Part shown: positions 24,944 to 33,507 of the stretch, one piece after another
Layout of the letters: every line of letters starts with the position of its first letter
How positions within the stretch are numbered: the stretch's first letter is position 1
Source: Anaerolineae bacterium
GTDB lineage: Bacteria > Chloroflexota > Anaerolineae > Aggregatilineales > Phototrophicaceae
Direction of reading: 5' to 3'
DNA: 33,814 nt
Assembly: GCA_030950085.1 (NCBI GenBank)
Contig: JAUZRW010000190.1
Location: 1 to 33,814, forward strand
Position numbers and translations under genes: made by a program
Notes under the pieces: model-generated
Told to the model about the DNA's origin: nothing
What the model saw: only the letters and a program-made list of their open reading frames with translations
The model's database searches: none

Positions 24944-25720
24944 TCACCCAGCAATGCGACTGACCATCACATCAACTTCGCCGAGTGAGATTTCACGATT
25001 ATCGAGAATATCAATTGTAAATGCTCTAATTGTAGCAGGACCCGTATAGCCATTTGTTGGCAGACTCGCCTCCCAAACCATGTCATCGACAAAATAAGGA
25101 TTGGTCATCGTGACACCGACACTCGAAATTTCTGTTCCGTCAGGTTGGAACATAGCGAGTGTAAATTGATTCTCGAAAACACCGGATGCTGAACCGACCA
25201 CGAGAATTTCATCACCACCGGGCGTATCATTATTTTGTGGCGATAAAATCTGCCCAAATACCCCTTCGGGACGCTGTTCTAATGACGAAATGAGAATCGT
25301 TGCAATATCATAATCTTGTGTGATACGCTCATCCACAGGCAGGGCATAGACTAAAACTTCGGTGGGGTCGCCAGTATAGCCATGCACAAGTTCGATTAGC
25401 CACTGTCCATTTTGCGGCTGAACAGTTGTTTCGGCGAGAAGTTCATCTTCGGCAGTGACAACGCGAATCTTGAAGCCATCATCTGGCACATTGTCCGATT
25501 CACCTGCTAACCACAATGATTCCGCATAGATGATTGAGCCATTGGCAGGGGTTGTGATATTGACCGTGCCTTGTATCGTCGGCACAGTGGGCAAAACGGT
25601 CACTTCGCCCTGCTGTGGTGTTGATTGACACGCGGCAAGGATTAAGTTCAAGAGAATTATTAATAGCAAAATGTGGGGGCGAGACATATCTTGTCCAAAA
25701 AACTTAGCATGATTAGCCAT
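24944..25720 (-). CDS. Lipoprotein with Gmad2-like immunoglobulin-type domains
   Basis: The 258-residue protein has a lipobox: MSRPHILLLIILLNLILAAC, so it is exported and lipid-anchored at Cys. A 30-residue T/P/V-rich linker leads to two beta-sandwich repeats: ITTPANGSIIYAESLWLAGE and, near 145, ILSPQNNDTPGGDEILVVGS with VFENQFTLAMFQPDG, which resembles Gmad2. The role is unknown; such domains usually bind or scaffold at the cell surface. The first ATG (25720) has AAGG 7 bases upstream and overlaps the aminotransferase stop (ATGGCTAA); an ATG at 25687 gives a more usual signal peptide length. Both are possible. It follows the aminotransferase gene in one operon without an evident functional link. 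Confidence 0.82.
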   Translation of the reverse strand: MANHAKFFGQDMSRPHILLLIILLNLILAACQSTPQQGEVTVLPTVPTIQGTVNITTPANGSIIYAESLWLAGESDNVPDDGFKIRVVTAEDELLAETTVQPQNGQWLIELVHGYTGDPTEVLVYALPVDERITQDYDIATILISSLEQRPEGVFGQILSPQNNDTPGGDEILVVGSASGVFENQFTLAMFQPDGTEISSVGVTMTNPYFVDDMVWEASLPTNGYTGPATIRAFTIDILDNREISLGEVDVMVSRIAG

Positions 25721-26885
25721 TTTTTAACCTTGCCAATCTATCAGCGGCTTTGTGCAGTGTTTCATCAATCATACAATAAGAGAAACGGGCGTGCTTGCTG
25801 GTAATGTGCTTATGCGATTCACTGAAAAATGCCGACGGCGGAATACAGGTCACGCCATGTTCTCGAATCAGCCAATGAGCAAATTCACGGTCATTTCCAT
25901 CATACACATCGGAAAAATCGCCCATCATATAAAATGCGCCATTGGGTGTATACGTCACTTTAATGCCTGCGTTGACTAACCCATCCAATACGATTTGACG
26001 TTTGCCAAGATACATCTCATTCACACCGTCATAATACGAATCGCCCAATGTGAATGCCTTCGCTATGCCCCATTGTCCGGGGTGATTGACTGCAAACGTG
26101 ACATTTTGATGCACACGCCACACGCCTGTAATCAAATCGGGATGCCCTGTCACCCAACCCACTTTCCAACCTGTTGCGCTGAACGTTTTTGCAGCACTGC
26201 TGACGGTTAAAGTACGTTCAAACATATCGGGCAGAGTCGCAATCGGGATATGTTTCGCGCCGTCGTATGTCAGATGTTCGTAGACTTCATCACTGATAAC
26301 TGTCACATCAAATTCTTTGCACAAGTCAGCTATCAACGTTAATTCTTCCATTGTATAAGCGCGTCCAATGGGATTGTGCGGATTATTTATCACAATAGCG
26401 CGAGTCTTCTTGTTGAATGCTGCCCGTAACTCATCAGGGTCAAATGTCCATGATGGCGGGTACATCGGCACAAAAACAGGTTTCATACCCCCCATTGTTG
26501 CGGCAGGTAGATATAAGTCGAAAAAGGGTTCAATCAAGATAATTTCATCGCCGATATCAGCCGCACCTTGAATCGCCGTAAATAAGCCTTCGGATGCCCC
26601 GGAAGTGACGACAATGCCCTTATCCACATCAATATCAAGGTCATAATATTGCTTCGCATGGTTTACGACTTGTTGCCGTAATGCCAAAATCCCTAAATCT
26701 GGCGCGTACTGATTAGCCTTGCCAGAGAGAATCGCCTCAGAAGCCGCCTCTAGCATTTCACGGGGTCCATCAAAGTCTGGTCTGCCTTGTCCTAAATTGA
26801 CCGTATCGTAATTGGATGCGTAGTCGTTAATTTCAGCAAAAATTGACGTGCCAAAATCGGCAACGCGCTTGGCAAATGTTGGCAT
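25713..26885 (-). CDS. PLP-dependent class I/II aminotransferase, methionine/kynurenine aminotransferase-like
   Basis: The 390-residue fold-type I aminotransferase transfers an amino group to a 2-oxoacid in the cytoplasm. Landmarks are VNLGQGRPDFDGPREML, ANQYAPDLGILALRQ, INNPHNPIGRAYT, D199 and Y202 in ISDEVYEHLTYDG, and the PLP lysine K233 in SSAAKTFSATGWKVGW. The DFDGPR, ANQYAP and VHQNVTFAVN blocks resemble E. coli YbdL and eukaryotic kynurenine aminotransferases, so methionine, glutamine or kynurenine are better guesses than aspartate. GAGGAG lies 11 bases upstream. It is the first gene of an operon with the lipoprotein and is divergent from the acidic coiled-coil gene. Confidence 0.93.
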   Translation of the reverse strand: MPTFAKRVADFGTSIFAEINDYASNYDTVNLGQGRPDFDGPREMLEAASEAILSGKANQYAPDLGILALRQQVVNHAKQYYDLDIDVDKGIVVTSGASEGLFTAIQGAADIGDEIILIEPFFDLYLPAATMGGMKPVFVPMYPPSWTFDPDELRAAFNKKTRAIVINNPHNPIGRAYTMEELTLIADLCKEFDVTVISDEVYEHLTYDGAKHIPIATLPDMFERTLTVSSAAKTFSATGWKVGWVTGHPDLITGVWRVHQNVTFAVNHPGQWGIAKAFTLGDSYYDGVNEMYLGKRQIVLDGLVNAGIKVTYTPNGAFYMMGDFSDVYDGNDREFAHWLIREHGVTCIPPSAFFSESHKHITSKHARFSYCMIDETLHKAADRLARLKNG

Positions 26886-26918
26886 TCTATGAATAACTCC
26901 TCATTATGATAGAAGCAC

Positions 26919-26947
26919 ATTGTAACGAATTGCTCTGTATTTGCCAC
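26919..26947 (-). promoter_or_regulatory. Candidate sigma-70 promoter of the aminotransferase gene
   Basis: On the minus strand -35 GTGGCA (26942-26947) and -10 TACAAT (26919-26924) are separated by 17 bases. The start would lie about 30 bp before the ATG. The -10 matches well; the -35 is 4 of 6. Confidence 0.35.
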
Positions 26948-26989
26948 CATAACTCAATAGTCAATATCAGAAATCCGTATAATAATCTT

Positions 26990-27027
26990 AAGAGGCGCAA
27001 CACAGCTTGCGTCTCTTGCGTTATAAT
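26990..27027 (+). promoter_or_regulatory. Dyad plus -10 box upstream of the acidic coiled-coil gene
   Basis: AAGAGGCGCAA (26990-27000) and TTGCGTCTCTT (27007-27017) form an 11-bp inverted repeat with one G-T, with loop CACAGC, just before TATAAT at 27022-27027. The dyad takes the place of a -35 box, so it may be an operator. The gene starts at 27063 with AGGAG 7 bases before its ATG. Confidence 0.45.
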
Positions 27028-27062
27028 TCACATAACTTGATAGTCGATTATAGGAGTCAGTC

Positions 27063-27887
27063 ATGGTCGATGAAAACAAAATACCGCCACAAGACGACGA
27101 ACAGGACGAGAATAACAACCCAGAAGTTAAGAATCCACTCATCAGTCAAGAAGATTTCACGACGGAAGTGCCACAAGTTGAAATGCTGCCGGATGACGAA
27201 ACTGAGTTATTGCCAAGCCTAGCCGGTGATGAACAAAAACTCCGTGAAGATTGGCAAAAAATCCAAGAAAGTGAAGATGGCTACCTGCCAGACCATCAAC
27301 CGGAGAAAATAGACGATAGTGATAGTGACGAACACATTGAAAACAGTGTTGAAGAATCTGTCATTGAAGAAGATATGGACGATAAGAGTATCTTAGGCGA
27401 ATCAATTGATGATGATATTGCGGATGACGAAGCAGACAGTGAATCCGACGCGCTAGAGCCAGAAACGGAATCGCCGAGCAGAAATACTTATATTCTACCA
27501 GAACCCCCCAAGCCTGAATGGAAAATCCAAGCGGAAAAGTTGTTTCAAGAACGGCAAGCGAAAAAGCAAGAAATGATAGAAGAACGGCGGCGACTTGAGG
27601 CAGCAAAACGCTCTGAAAAAGAACAATACGAAAAGCAATTGCATGAACAAAAACAACAATTGGATGAACAGATTAAAGTGAATTTCGAGACACGGCAGGA
27701 AGAAAAATCAACAGTTGTTGATGATATGGTAGAACGCATCCGCGCAGAAAGAGAACAGAAGCGCAAAGAACGTGAGGCTGCTGATGAAGCATTGCGTAAA
27801 GAACGTGAAAAACGGAGTTATAAAGCGCATCGAAACGTTGAGAGTCGTATCAACCGCTTGAGTAAAAAAGAAGATTTATCGCAGTAA
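27063..27887 (+). CDS. Hypothetical acidic, charged coiled-coil protein
   Basis: The 274-residue protein has two unlike halves. Residues 1-140 are strongly acidic and probably disordered (DDDIADDEADSESDALEPET). Residues 150-274 are a run of E, K, R and Q with few hydrophobics (KKQEMIEERRRLEAAKRSEK, then RAEREQKRKEREAADEALRK), typical of a long coiled coil or a single charged alpha helix. There is no membrane segment or signal peptide. The ribosome binding site is clear (AGGAG, 7 bases). It is followed after 14 bp by a GT-C membrane protein gene, so the two are probably cotranscribed. I do not recognise a family; low-complexity composition makes database matches unreliable. Confidence 0.75.
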   Translation: MVDENKIPPQDDEQDENNNPEVKNPLISQEDFTTEVPQVEMLPDDETELLPSLAGDEQKLREDWQKIQESEDGYLPDHQPEKIDDSDSDEHIENSVEESVIEEDMDDKSILGESIDDDIADDEADSESDALEPETESPSRNTYILPEPPKPEWKIQAEKLFQERQAKKQEMIEERRRLEAAKRSEKEQYEKQLHEQKQQLDEQIKVNFETRQEEKSTVVDDMVERIRAEREQKRKEREAADEALRKEREKRSYKAHRNVESRINRLSKKEDLSQ

Positions 27888-27901
27888 GCCAGCGTATTGA
27901 G

Positions 27902-29692
27902 ATGAATACAACTATGCTTATCAATGCACCCTATGAGCGCCTATGGATAGGTCTTATTCTGGCGATTTTTGTATTTTTGGCGCTAGGTTTCAGTCTCGGT
28001 GCATTATTTGAGGGACCCGATGAAGCCGCGCATTATAATTTCGTGCGCTATGTCCAAGCTAATCGCAACTTACCCCCTGCTGATGGCGATCCCTACGGGC
28101 AATTTCATCAAGCCCCATTATATTACCTGCTCATGCAGCCGCTTGCGATATTATTCCCTGACCCCAATTTTGACCGCGCTGAATTGCGTGAAAACCCAAA
28201 TCACGCTTATGATATTACGCGATTCGGCAATGATAATAAGAATCTGTATTTGCACACCCGTGATGAGGCATTTCCTTATCGAACAGCAACAGCACGAGCA
28301 GTTCATGTTATGCGGCTTGCTTCGGTGTTGATGGGAGCAATAACCGTTTGGCTTGCTTATCGCGTGACATGCTTTGTCTGGTCTGAACATCCGTATCGGC
28401 GCATCTTAACAGTCGCAATTGTCGCCTTCTGGCCACAATTCATTTATCTCTCAAGCCTCATCAACAATGACAATTTGATGTTTTTGATGGGTACAGCATC
28501 GTTATTGTTGATGTTGCAGCAACAAGCTAATCCCACATGGAAGCGTGCCGCAATTTTAGGTCTTGTTCTCGGTGCGGCACTGCTCACAAAAGCCTCGATG
28601 GGCTTATTGGCAATTCCAATCGGTATAGCGACAATCATTGATAAACGACTATGGAAATATGCTATTTTGACCGCGCTGTTGACGATTGCTATCGGTGGGT
28701 GGTGGTATGTCCGCAATTATGTCACCTATGGCGATTGGTTTGGTTTTAATGCGATGTTTATTGCGTGGTCTAATCAAGCAATCAACCCAGATGGTAGCCC
28801 CGACTTTGCGATTGGTTTAAGTCGTTCTGTTTATGCTTATAGCAGTGTGTGGGCAAGATTCGGGCAAGGTGCAATAGCTATGCCACTATGGATATATCGC
28901 GTATTCGATTATTTATTAATTATTGCTGGAATCGGTTTAATTGGACGTTTCATCAGAGGGTGGAAAAACCGTCAAACAATCCGCGTGAATGTCCGACAAA
29001 GTGTATTTATTGCGGCATTTGCGCTGGTCTGGATTGGCTCGATTATTTCAGCAGCCAGTGTTGCCACCGCCGGCAATCAAGGACGCTATTTGTTTCCGGG
29101 TATTGTTGCATGGGGGATGATACTCGCTCTAGGCATTGATACATGGTTCATACGGATTCCACGCGCCATTGCGACAGCAATTGTCTGTAGTTTGTTGATA
29201 ATAACCAGTTTGACTGCCTTATTTGTAGGGTTTTATCCATCTTATCGGGCATTACCCGTCCCCGATGAGATTGCGCGTCCGTTGGGTATTCGTTATGAGG
29301 ATACAGCAGAATTATTGGGGATAAGTCCGTTGGACTTACAAGGTTATCCCGGCGAGACGATTACGGTTGAACTCTATTGGCGTGCGCTTGAATCCGCAGC
29401 ACCGACATTACAAATGTATCTCCATGCGATTAATGGTGAAGATGTGCTATGGCGCGATAGCATCCCCGGAAACGGCAATCGCCCGGCAGATGATTGGCAA
29501 CCGGACGAAACATGGTCAGAGCGTTATGTTGTGACATTACCTGTCACGTTAGAGCCTGATACAAATTATATTCTAGTAGCAGGTTTATTTGACCCCACTA
29601 CAGGCACAGCATTAGAGGCATTTGACGGTGCTGGCAATAGCCTGAGTAACACACCATTCATCGCAAACCTCACGATTATTGCCAAACCGTAG
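27902..29692 (+). CDS. GT-C fold glycosyltransferase-like membrane protein (PMT/ArnT or DUF2142 type) with beta-sandwich tail
   Basis: The 596-residue protein has about 11 hydrophobic segments. The first outer loop has FEGPDEAAHYNFVRYVQANR and then GQFHQAPLYYLLMQP, the acidic-plus-HxxPLYY pattern of GT-C transferases that use polyprenyl-phosphate sugars. Later blocks are FWPQFIYLSSLINNDNLMF and TAGNQGRYLFPGIVAW. The C-terminal part (about 470-596) is a beta-sandwich with YPGETITVELYWRALES and LPVTLEPDTNYILVAGLFDP, an outer domain often fused to such proteins in Chloroflexota. The acceptor and sugar are unknown. It follows the acidic coiled-coil gene by 14 bp, and its stop directly abuts the stop of the convergent gene (29692/29693). 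Confidence 0.82.
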   Translation: MNTTMLINAPYERLWIGLILAIFVFLALGFSLGALFEGPDEAAHYNFVRYVQANRNLPPADGDPYGQFHQAPLYYLLMQPLAILFPDPNFDRAELRENPNHAYDITRFGNDNKNLYLHTRDEAFPYRTATARAVHVMRLASVLMGAITVWLAYRVTCFVWSEHPYRRILTVAIVAFWPQFIYLSSLINNDNLMFLMGTASLLLMLQQQANPTWKRAAILGLVLGAALLTKASMGLLAIPIGIATIIDKRLWKYAILTALLTIAIGGWWYVRNYVTYGDWFGFNAMFIAWSNQAINPDGSPDFAIGLSRSVYAYSSVWARFGQGAIAMPLWIYRVFDYLLIIAGIGLIGRFIRGWKNRQTIRVNVRQSVFIAAFALVWIGSIISAASVATAGNQGRYLFPGIVAWGMILALGIDTWFIRIPRAIATAIVCSLLIITSLTALFVGFYPSYRALPVPDEIARPLGIRYEDTAELLGISPLDLQGYPGETITVELYWRALESAAPTLQMYLHAINGEDVLWRDSIPGNGNRPADDWQPDETWSERYVVTLPVTLEPDTNYILVAGLFDPTTGTALEAFDGAGNSLSNTPFIANLTIIAKP

Positions 29693-30247
29693 TTACTGCT
29701 TATCGCGTAACAAATCCACTTCGACTAATTCCACTTCGTCTTCAACGGGTTGTGGAACATAAATAGGCTGGGCATCTTCGGGTACTTGTGGCGAATTCAT
29801 GGCAGGTTGTCGTTGCAACTCTGTAATACCATTGCGAACTTGATTCATGTTGCGAATCAACTGCTGTTCCAATTTACCCAATAATTGGAAGACATATTCA
29901 TCAGCTTCCGATGTAATTCGCTTTGCCTCTTGACGCGCCTGTTCTTTGATACTTTCGGCACGCACTTGAGCCGCATGAACACTCGAATCACCTTCTAGCA
30001 TTTGCTCCGCTTTTTTACGATTTTCTTGCACAATCCGCGCTGCTTCTTCATGTGCCTCTGCAAGAATACGGTCTCGTTGTGCTAAAACTCGCGCTGCTTT
30101 TTCGATTTCTTCTGGAATCGAAATTCGCATCTGGTCAATAATTTCTAAAGTTCGTTCTTCATCAACCATTGTATATTTTGTGCCAAAGAGGTGGCGACCT
30201 TCATCGACCAAATCTTCAAGTCTATCTACAAGATGTTGAATATCCAT
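29693..30247 (-). CDS. DivIVA / ATP-synthase-b-like coiled-coil protein downstream of coaD
   Basis: The 184-residue protein has an N-terminal helical pair (MDIQHLVDRLEDLVDEGRHL), a long coiled coil (about 45-140, with EAHEEAARIVQENRKKAEQM and RAESIKEQARQEAKRITSEA) and a proline-rich acidic tail. It resembles the DivIVA-like or F0F1-b-like protein found after coaD in Actinobacteria and Chloroflexota, thought to be linked to growth or envelope organisation; its role here is inferred. GGAAGGA lies 7 bases upstream, within the 21-bp gap after coaD, so the two form an operon. There is no membrane segment. Confidence 0.8.
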   Translation of the reverse strand: MDIQHLVDRLEDLVDEGRHLFGTKYTMVDEERTLEIIDQMRISIPEEIEKAARVLAQRDRILAEAHEEAARIVQENRKKAEQMLEGDSSVHAAQVRAESIKEQARQEAKRITSEADEYVFQLLGKLEQQLIRNMNQVRNGITELQRQPAMNSPQVPEDAQPIYVPQPVEDEVELVEVDLLRDKQ

Positions 30248-30268
30248 GTAAAATTCCTTCCGCTACCA

Positions 30269-30754
30269 CTAATCATAACCGAAACGGGTTTTTAGTGCCG
30301 CTTCAATATGGGGTGGAACTAATCGTGAAACCGAACCACCCAATTCGGCTATTTCGCGCACAGTGCTTGAACTAATGTGAATGAATTTGACATCTGCCAA
30401 AATAGCAACCGTTTCAATATCGGGTGCTAGTGATTTATTGGCGAGTCCCATCCGAAACTCATACTCGAAGTCACCAAATAAGCGTAAACCCCGAATTAAT
30501 GCCATCGCACCCATAGACCTTGCATAGTTTACAACTAAGCCTGAAAACTTTGCAACCCGGATATTATTATCGTCTTGGAAGACCTGTTCCGCAAGTTCAA
30601 CACGCTCATCCACTGAAAATAACAGATTTTTTTTGGGTGTCGCATAAATCGCAACAATAATTTCGTCAAAAATCCGCGCCGAGCGCCGTGCAATATCAAT
30701 ATGACCAAAGTGAATCGGGTCAAGTGATGCCGGATAAATGCCGATTCGTGACAT
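30269..30754 (-). CDS. coaD: Phosphopantetheine adenylyltransferase
   Basis: This cytoplasmic enzyme forms dephospho-CoA from 4'-phosphopantetheine and ATP, the penultimate CoA step. The 161-residue protein has the usual length, with nucleotidyltransferase motif HFGH at 15-18 (YPASLDPIHFGHIDI), ALIRGLRLFGDFEYEFRMGL, and ISSSTVREIAELGGSVS near the C-terminus. Position 10-12 is S-L-D where most homologues have S-F-D. GGGAG lies 7 bases before the ATG. It is the first gene of a two-gene unit with the coiled-coil gene, downstream of recG on the same strand after a 164-bp gap. Confidence 0.97.
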   Translation of the reverse strand: MSRIGIYPASLDPIHFGHIDIARRSARIFDEIIVAIYATPKKNLLFSVDERVELAEQVFQDDNNIRVAKFSGLVVNYARSMGAMALIRGLRLFGDFEYEFRMGLANKSLAPDIETVAILADVKFIHISSSTVREIAELGGSVSRLVPPHIEAALKTRFGYD

Positions 30755-30918
30755 ATGAAACTCCCATGTTACAAGACTATTCTAATATCAATCCAATAAT
30801 TACGCTACTGAATTGAAAGTACAATAGTACTTCACAAACAAGAAAACTGCCGCTTGCAAACTAAAGACAAACGACAATATAGGATTAATGGCGAAAAATT
30901 CGTACAAAAATACAGAGT

Positions 30919-33507
30919 CTAACTGACATCGCCACCAACTCTGTTCTGTACTAATTGAACTTTTTCTGCCAGCAATAAATGTTCTTCACGTTCCAGATAA
31001 GGGTCTTCTTCGTAGATAGTACGGGCTTCTTGCTGCGCGAGGCTTACAAGGTCAGGAGTCATAAATTCGCCCAATTGTAATTCAAATGAGCCACTTTGCC
31101 GTGTCCCCATCAAATCACCTGCGCCACGAATTTTCCAATCAAGTTCTGCTAATTTGAAGCCATCGTCCGTTTCTTCCATTGCCCGTAAGCGTTCTTCCGC
31201 CTCTTCCGTGAGGTTATCCGGAATGAGTAAGCAGAATGATTGATGTCCGGCACGCCCAACGCGCCCTCTAAATTGGTGCAGTTGTGCCAGCCCAAAACGA
31301 TTCGCCCCTTCAATCACGATAACACTGGCATTAGGAATATCCACGCCGACTTCGGCAACACTGGTTGTCACCATGACATCGTAATCATGATTGGCAAAAG
31401 CAGTCATGATTTCGTCTTTCTCCGACGGACTCATACGCCCATGCAATAAGCAAACGCGATATTTATAGAAAACTTGACTCAGTTCTTCATAAGCCTCTAC
31501 CGCCGCACGCGCATCTACTTTTTCCGATGCTTCAACTAAGGGGTGAATAATAAATGCTTGTCGCCCCTCTTGGACGTGGGCATCAATAAAGTAAAACGCC
31601 TTTTCGCGTTCTACAGGCGATAATAAGCGTGTTTGAACAGGGAGTCGCCCCGGTGGTTTCTCATCAATGACGCTCAGGTCAAGGTCAGCATACATTGTCA
31701 AGGCTAAGGTACGCGGAATAGGAGTCGCCGTCATCACGAGTAAATGAGGATTCGTACCTTTGCCCCGTAGCGATGACCGTTGCTCGACACCAAAACGATG
31801 TTGTTCATCAATGATGGCTACCGCTAAATCCTTGAACTCCACCCCTTCTTGAATCAGGGCATGAGTACCAACCACGATATCAATTGAGCCATCTGCCATT
31901 CCCCGATAAACCGATTGCCGTTCGCTCGTTGTCAATGCACCCGTCAATAAGGCGACAACGGGGCGAAAATCGCCGGGGAAATTCTCAAAATATTGACCGA
32001 TACTGCGATAATGTTGTTCCGCAAGGATGCTAGTCGGTGCCATCAGTGCTGCTTGTTTGCCATTTTGCAGTGCGATACCAATTGTCGCTAAGGCAACAGC
32101 CGTTTTACCAGAGCCAACATCGCCTTGTAAGAGACGATTCATCGGGATTTCTTTGGCAATATCTTCTCGAATCTGTTGTAATGCCCGTGATTGCGCCCCC
32201 GTCAATTCATAGGGGAATACAGCACTCAAGAATTCATCCAGCCAAGCATCCTCAACAAGAAGCGGTTGTCCGGGAACGGATTGCCACTCCCGACGCTTGC
32301 TCAGACTTCCCAATTGCAATATCAGCAGTTGGTCGAAGATAAAACGGCGACGAGCATGATTCAGATGGTCTTCGCCTTCTGGGAAGTGCAAATTTTTGTA
32401 TGTCCAGTTTATATCCGCCAATTCCGCCCGTTCCAATGTTGCTAAGGGGATATGGTCTGGCACACGGTCTGCATACTGGTCGATAGCCTTTTTCATCAGA
32501 CGACGAAAAGCACGCGCTGTCACCCCTTGCGTTAAAGGGTAAACAGGCACAATGCCGATAGTATGCAAATTCTCAGAATCAAGGCGTTCCCATTCAGGAT
32601 TGCTCATTTGCAGTCGGTCACGCCAGATAGTCGCCTTGCCACTGACAACAACCTGTGTCCCCTTACGAATGGTACGAATCAAGAAATGCTGCCCGAAGAA
32701 CACCACATCCAATACACCACTACCATCATCTAGGCGCATATAAAAATCTTTGCGATTGTTGCGTCCTATGCGCGTTTCAGTATGGGCGACTGTGCCAATG
32801 ACTGTGACAATTTCATCTGGCGTGAGTTGCCGAATATAGCGCAACTTGGTGTAATCATCGTAACGGCGTGGGAGATATTGCAACATATCTTCGACGGTAT
32901 AGATATACAATTTGGTAAAATCATCTGCCTTACTCTGACCAATACCCTTGATATCAGTCACAGGCTGTTGCAGTTCACGCAGGCGATGTTTTGCTTCTTC
33001 CCAATCGAGCTTTGGGCGTTGCTTACGCGGCGGACGGGCTAAAGTCGGTTGCGGAGGAATATCTAATTGGCGCACTGCAACAGGCTGATAATTATCATAG
33101 CCATACGATTCGACTGACCGTTGTTTGTGCTTCGCCTTCCTTGATTTTGATGATTTTGGTCGGGTATCGGCTGCATTATCGTTTTTATTAGCAGCATCAG
33201 CTTGCTTTTCCGCTTGTAGTTGCTTGTGATATTTGGGCGGAGGAGGTATGCGTCCCATAATTCTGCCGAGCATATAGTCAATTTGTTTCATCCGCTCTAG
33301 CTGACCGTCAACATGCTCATAATCAATCAGCAACTCGCTAATTTCATCCGCCAGCACACGATGTTCGGGACGACGCGCTTGTTTTTGTGCATCATGTTTC
33401 CATGTAATACTATAGGCGGCTAGTCCACCGATGACGGCACGATTCCCACAGCCTTGTTCACGTTCTAATTTGAGTATTTTGACGAGTGTTTCTAATGCCG
33501 ATGGCAT
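30919..33507 (-). CDS. recG: ATP-dependent DNA helicase RecG with N-terminal extension
   Basis: RecG remodels stalled forks and branched DNA. The 862-residue protein is about 170 longer than E. coli RecG. The extra N-terminus (1-175) is basic and probably partly disordered (KSSKSRKAKHKQRSVES). The wedge/OB domain follows (helix-hairpin-helix at DIKGIGQSKA near 183, RYDDYTKLRYIRQLTPDEIV). The helicase core shows Walker A GDVGSGKT (K468), DEQH (D567), MTATPIPRTLALTMY, and motif VI HQFRGRVGRAGHQSFC. The C-terminus is standard. The ribosome binding site is weak. The long N-terminus is known from other Chloroflexota RecG proteins and is not a fusion error. Confidence 0.95.
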   Translation of the reverse strand: MPSALETLVKILKLEREQGCGNRAVIGGLAAYSITWKHDAQKQARRPEHRVLADEISELLIDYEHVDGQLERMKQIDYMLGRIMGRIPPPPKYHKQLQAEKQADAANKNDNAADTRPKSSKSRKAKHKQRSVESYGYDNYQPVAVRQLDIPPQPTLARPPRKQRPKLDWEEAKHRLRELQQPVTDIKGIGQSKADDFTKLYIYTVEDMLQYLPRRYDDYTKLRYIRQLTPDEIVTVIGTVAHTETRIGRNNRKDFYMRLDDGSGVLDVVFFGQHFLIRTIRKGTQVVVSGKATIWRDRLQMSNPEWERLDSENLHTIGIVPVYPLTQGVTARAFRRLMKKAIDQYADRVPDHIPLATLERAELADINWTYKNLHFPEGEDHLNHARRRFIFDQLLILQLGSLSKRREWQSVPGQPLLVEDAWLDEFLSAVFPYELTGAQSRALQQIREDIAKEIPMNRLLQGDVGSGKTAVALATIGIALQNGKQAALMAPTSILAEQHYRSIGQYFENFPGDFRPVVALLTGALTTSERQSVYRGMADGSIDIVVGTHALIQEGVEFKDLAVAIIDEQHRFGVEQRSSLRGKGTNPHLLVMTATPIPRTLALTMYADLDLSVIDEKPPGRLPVQTRLLSPVEREKAFYFIDAHVQEGRQAFIIHPLVEASEKVDARAAVEAYEELSQVFYKYRVCLLHGRMSPSEKDEIMTAFANHDYDVMVTTSVAEVGVDIPNASVIVIEGANRFGLAQLHQFRGRVGRAGHQSFCLLIPDNLTEEAEERLRAMEETDDGFKLAELDWKIRGAGDLMGTRQSGSFELQLGEFMTPDLVSLAQQEARTIYEEDPYLEREEHLLLAEKVQLVQNRVGGDVS

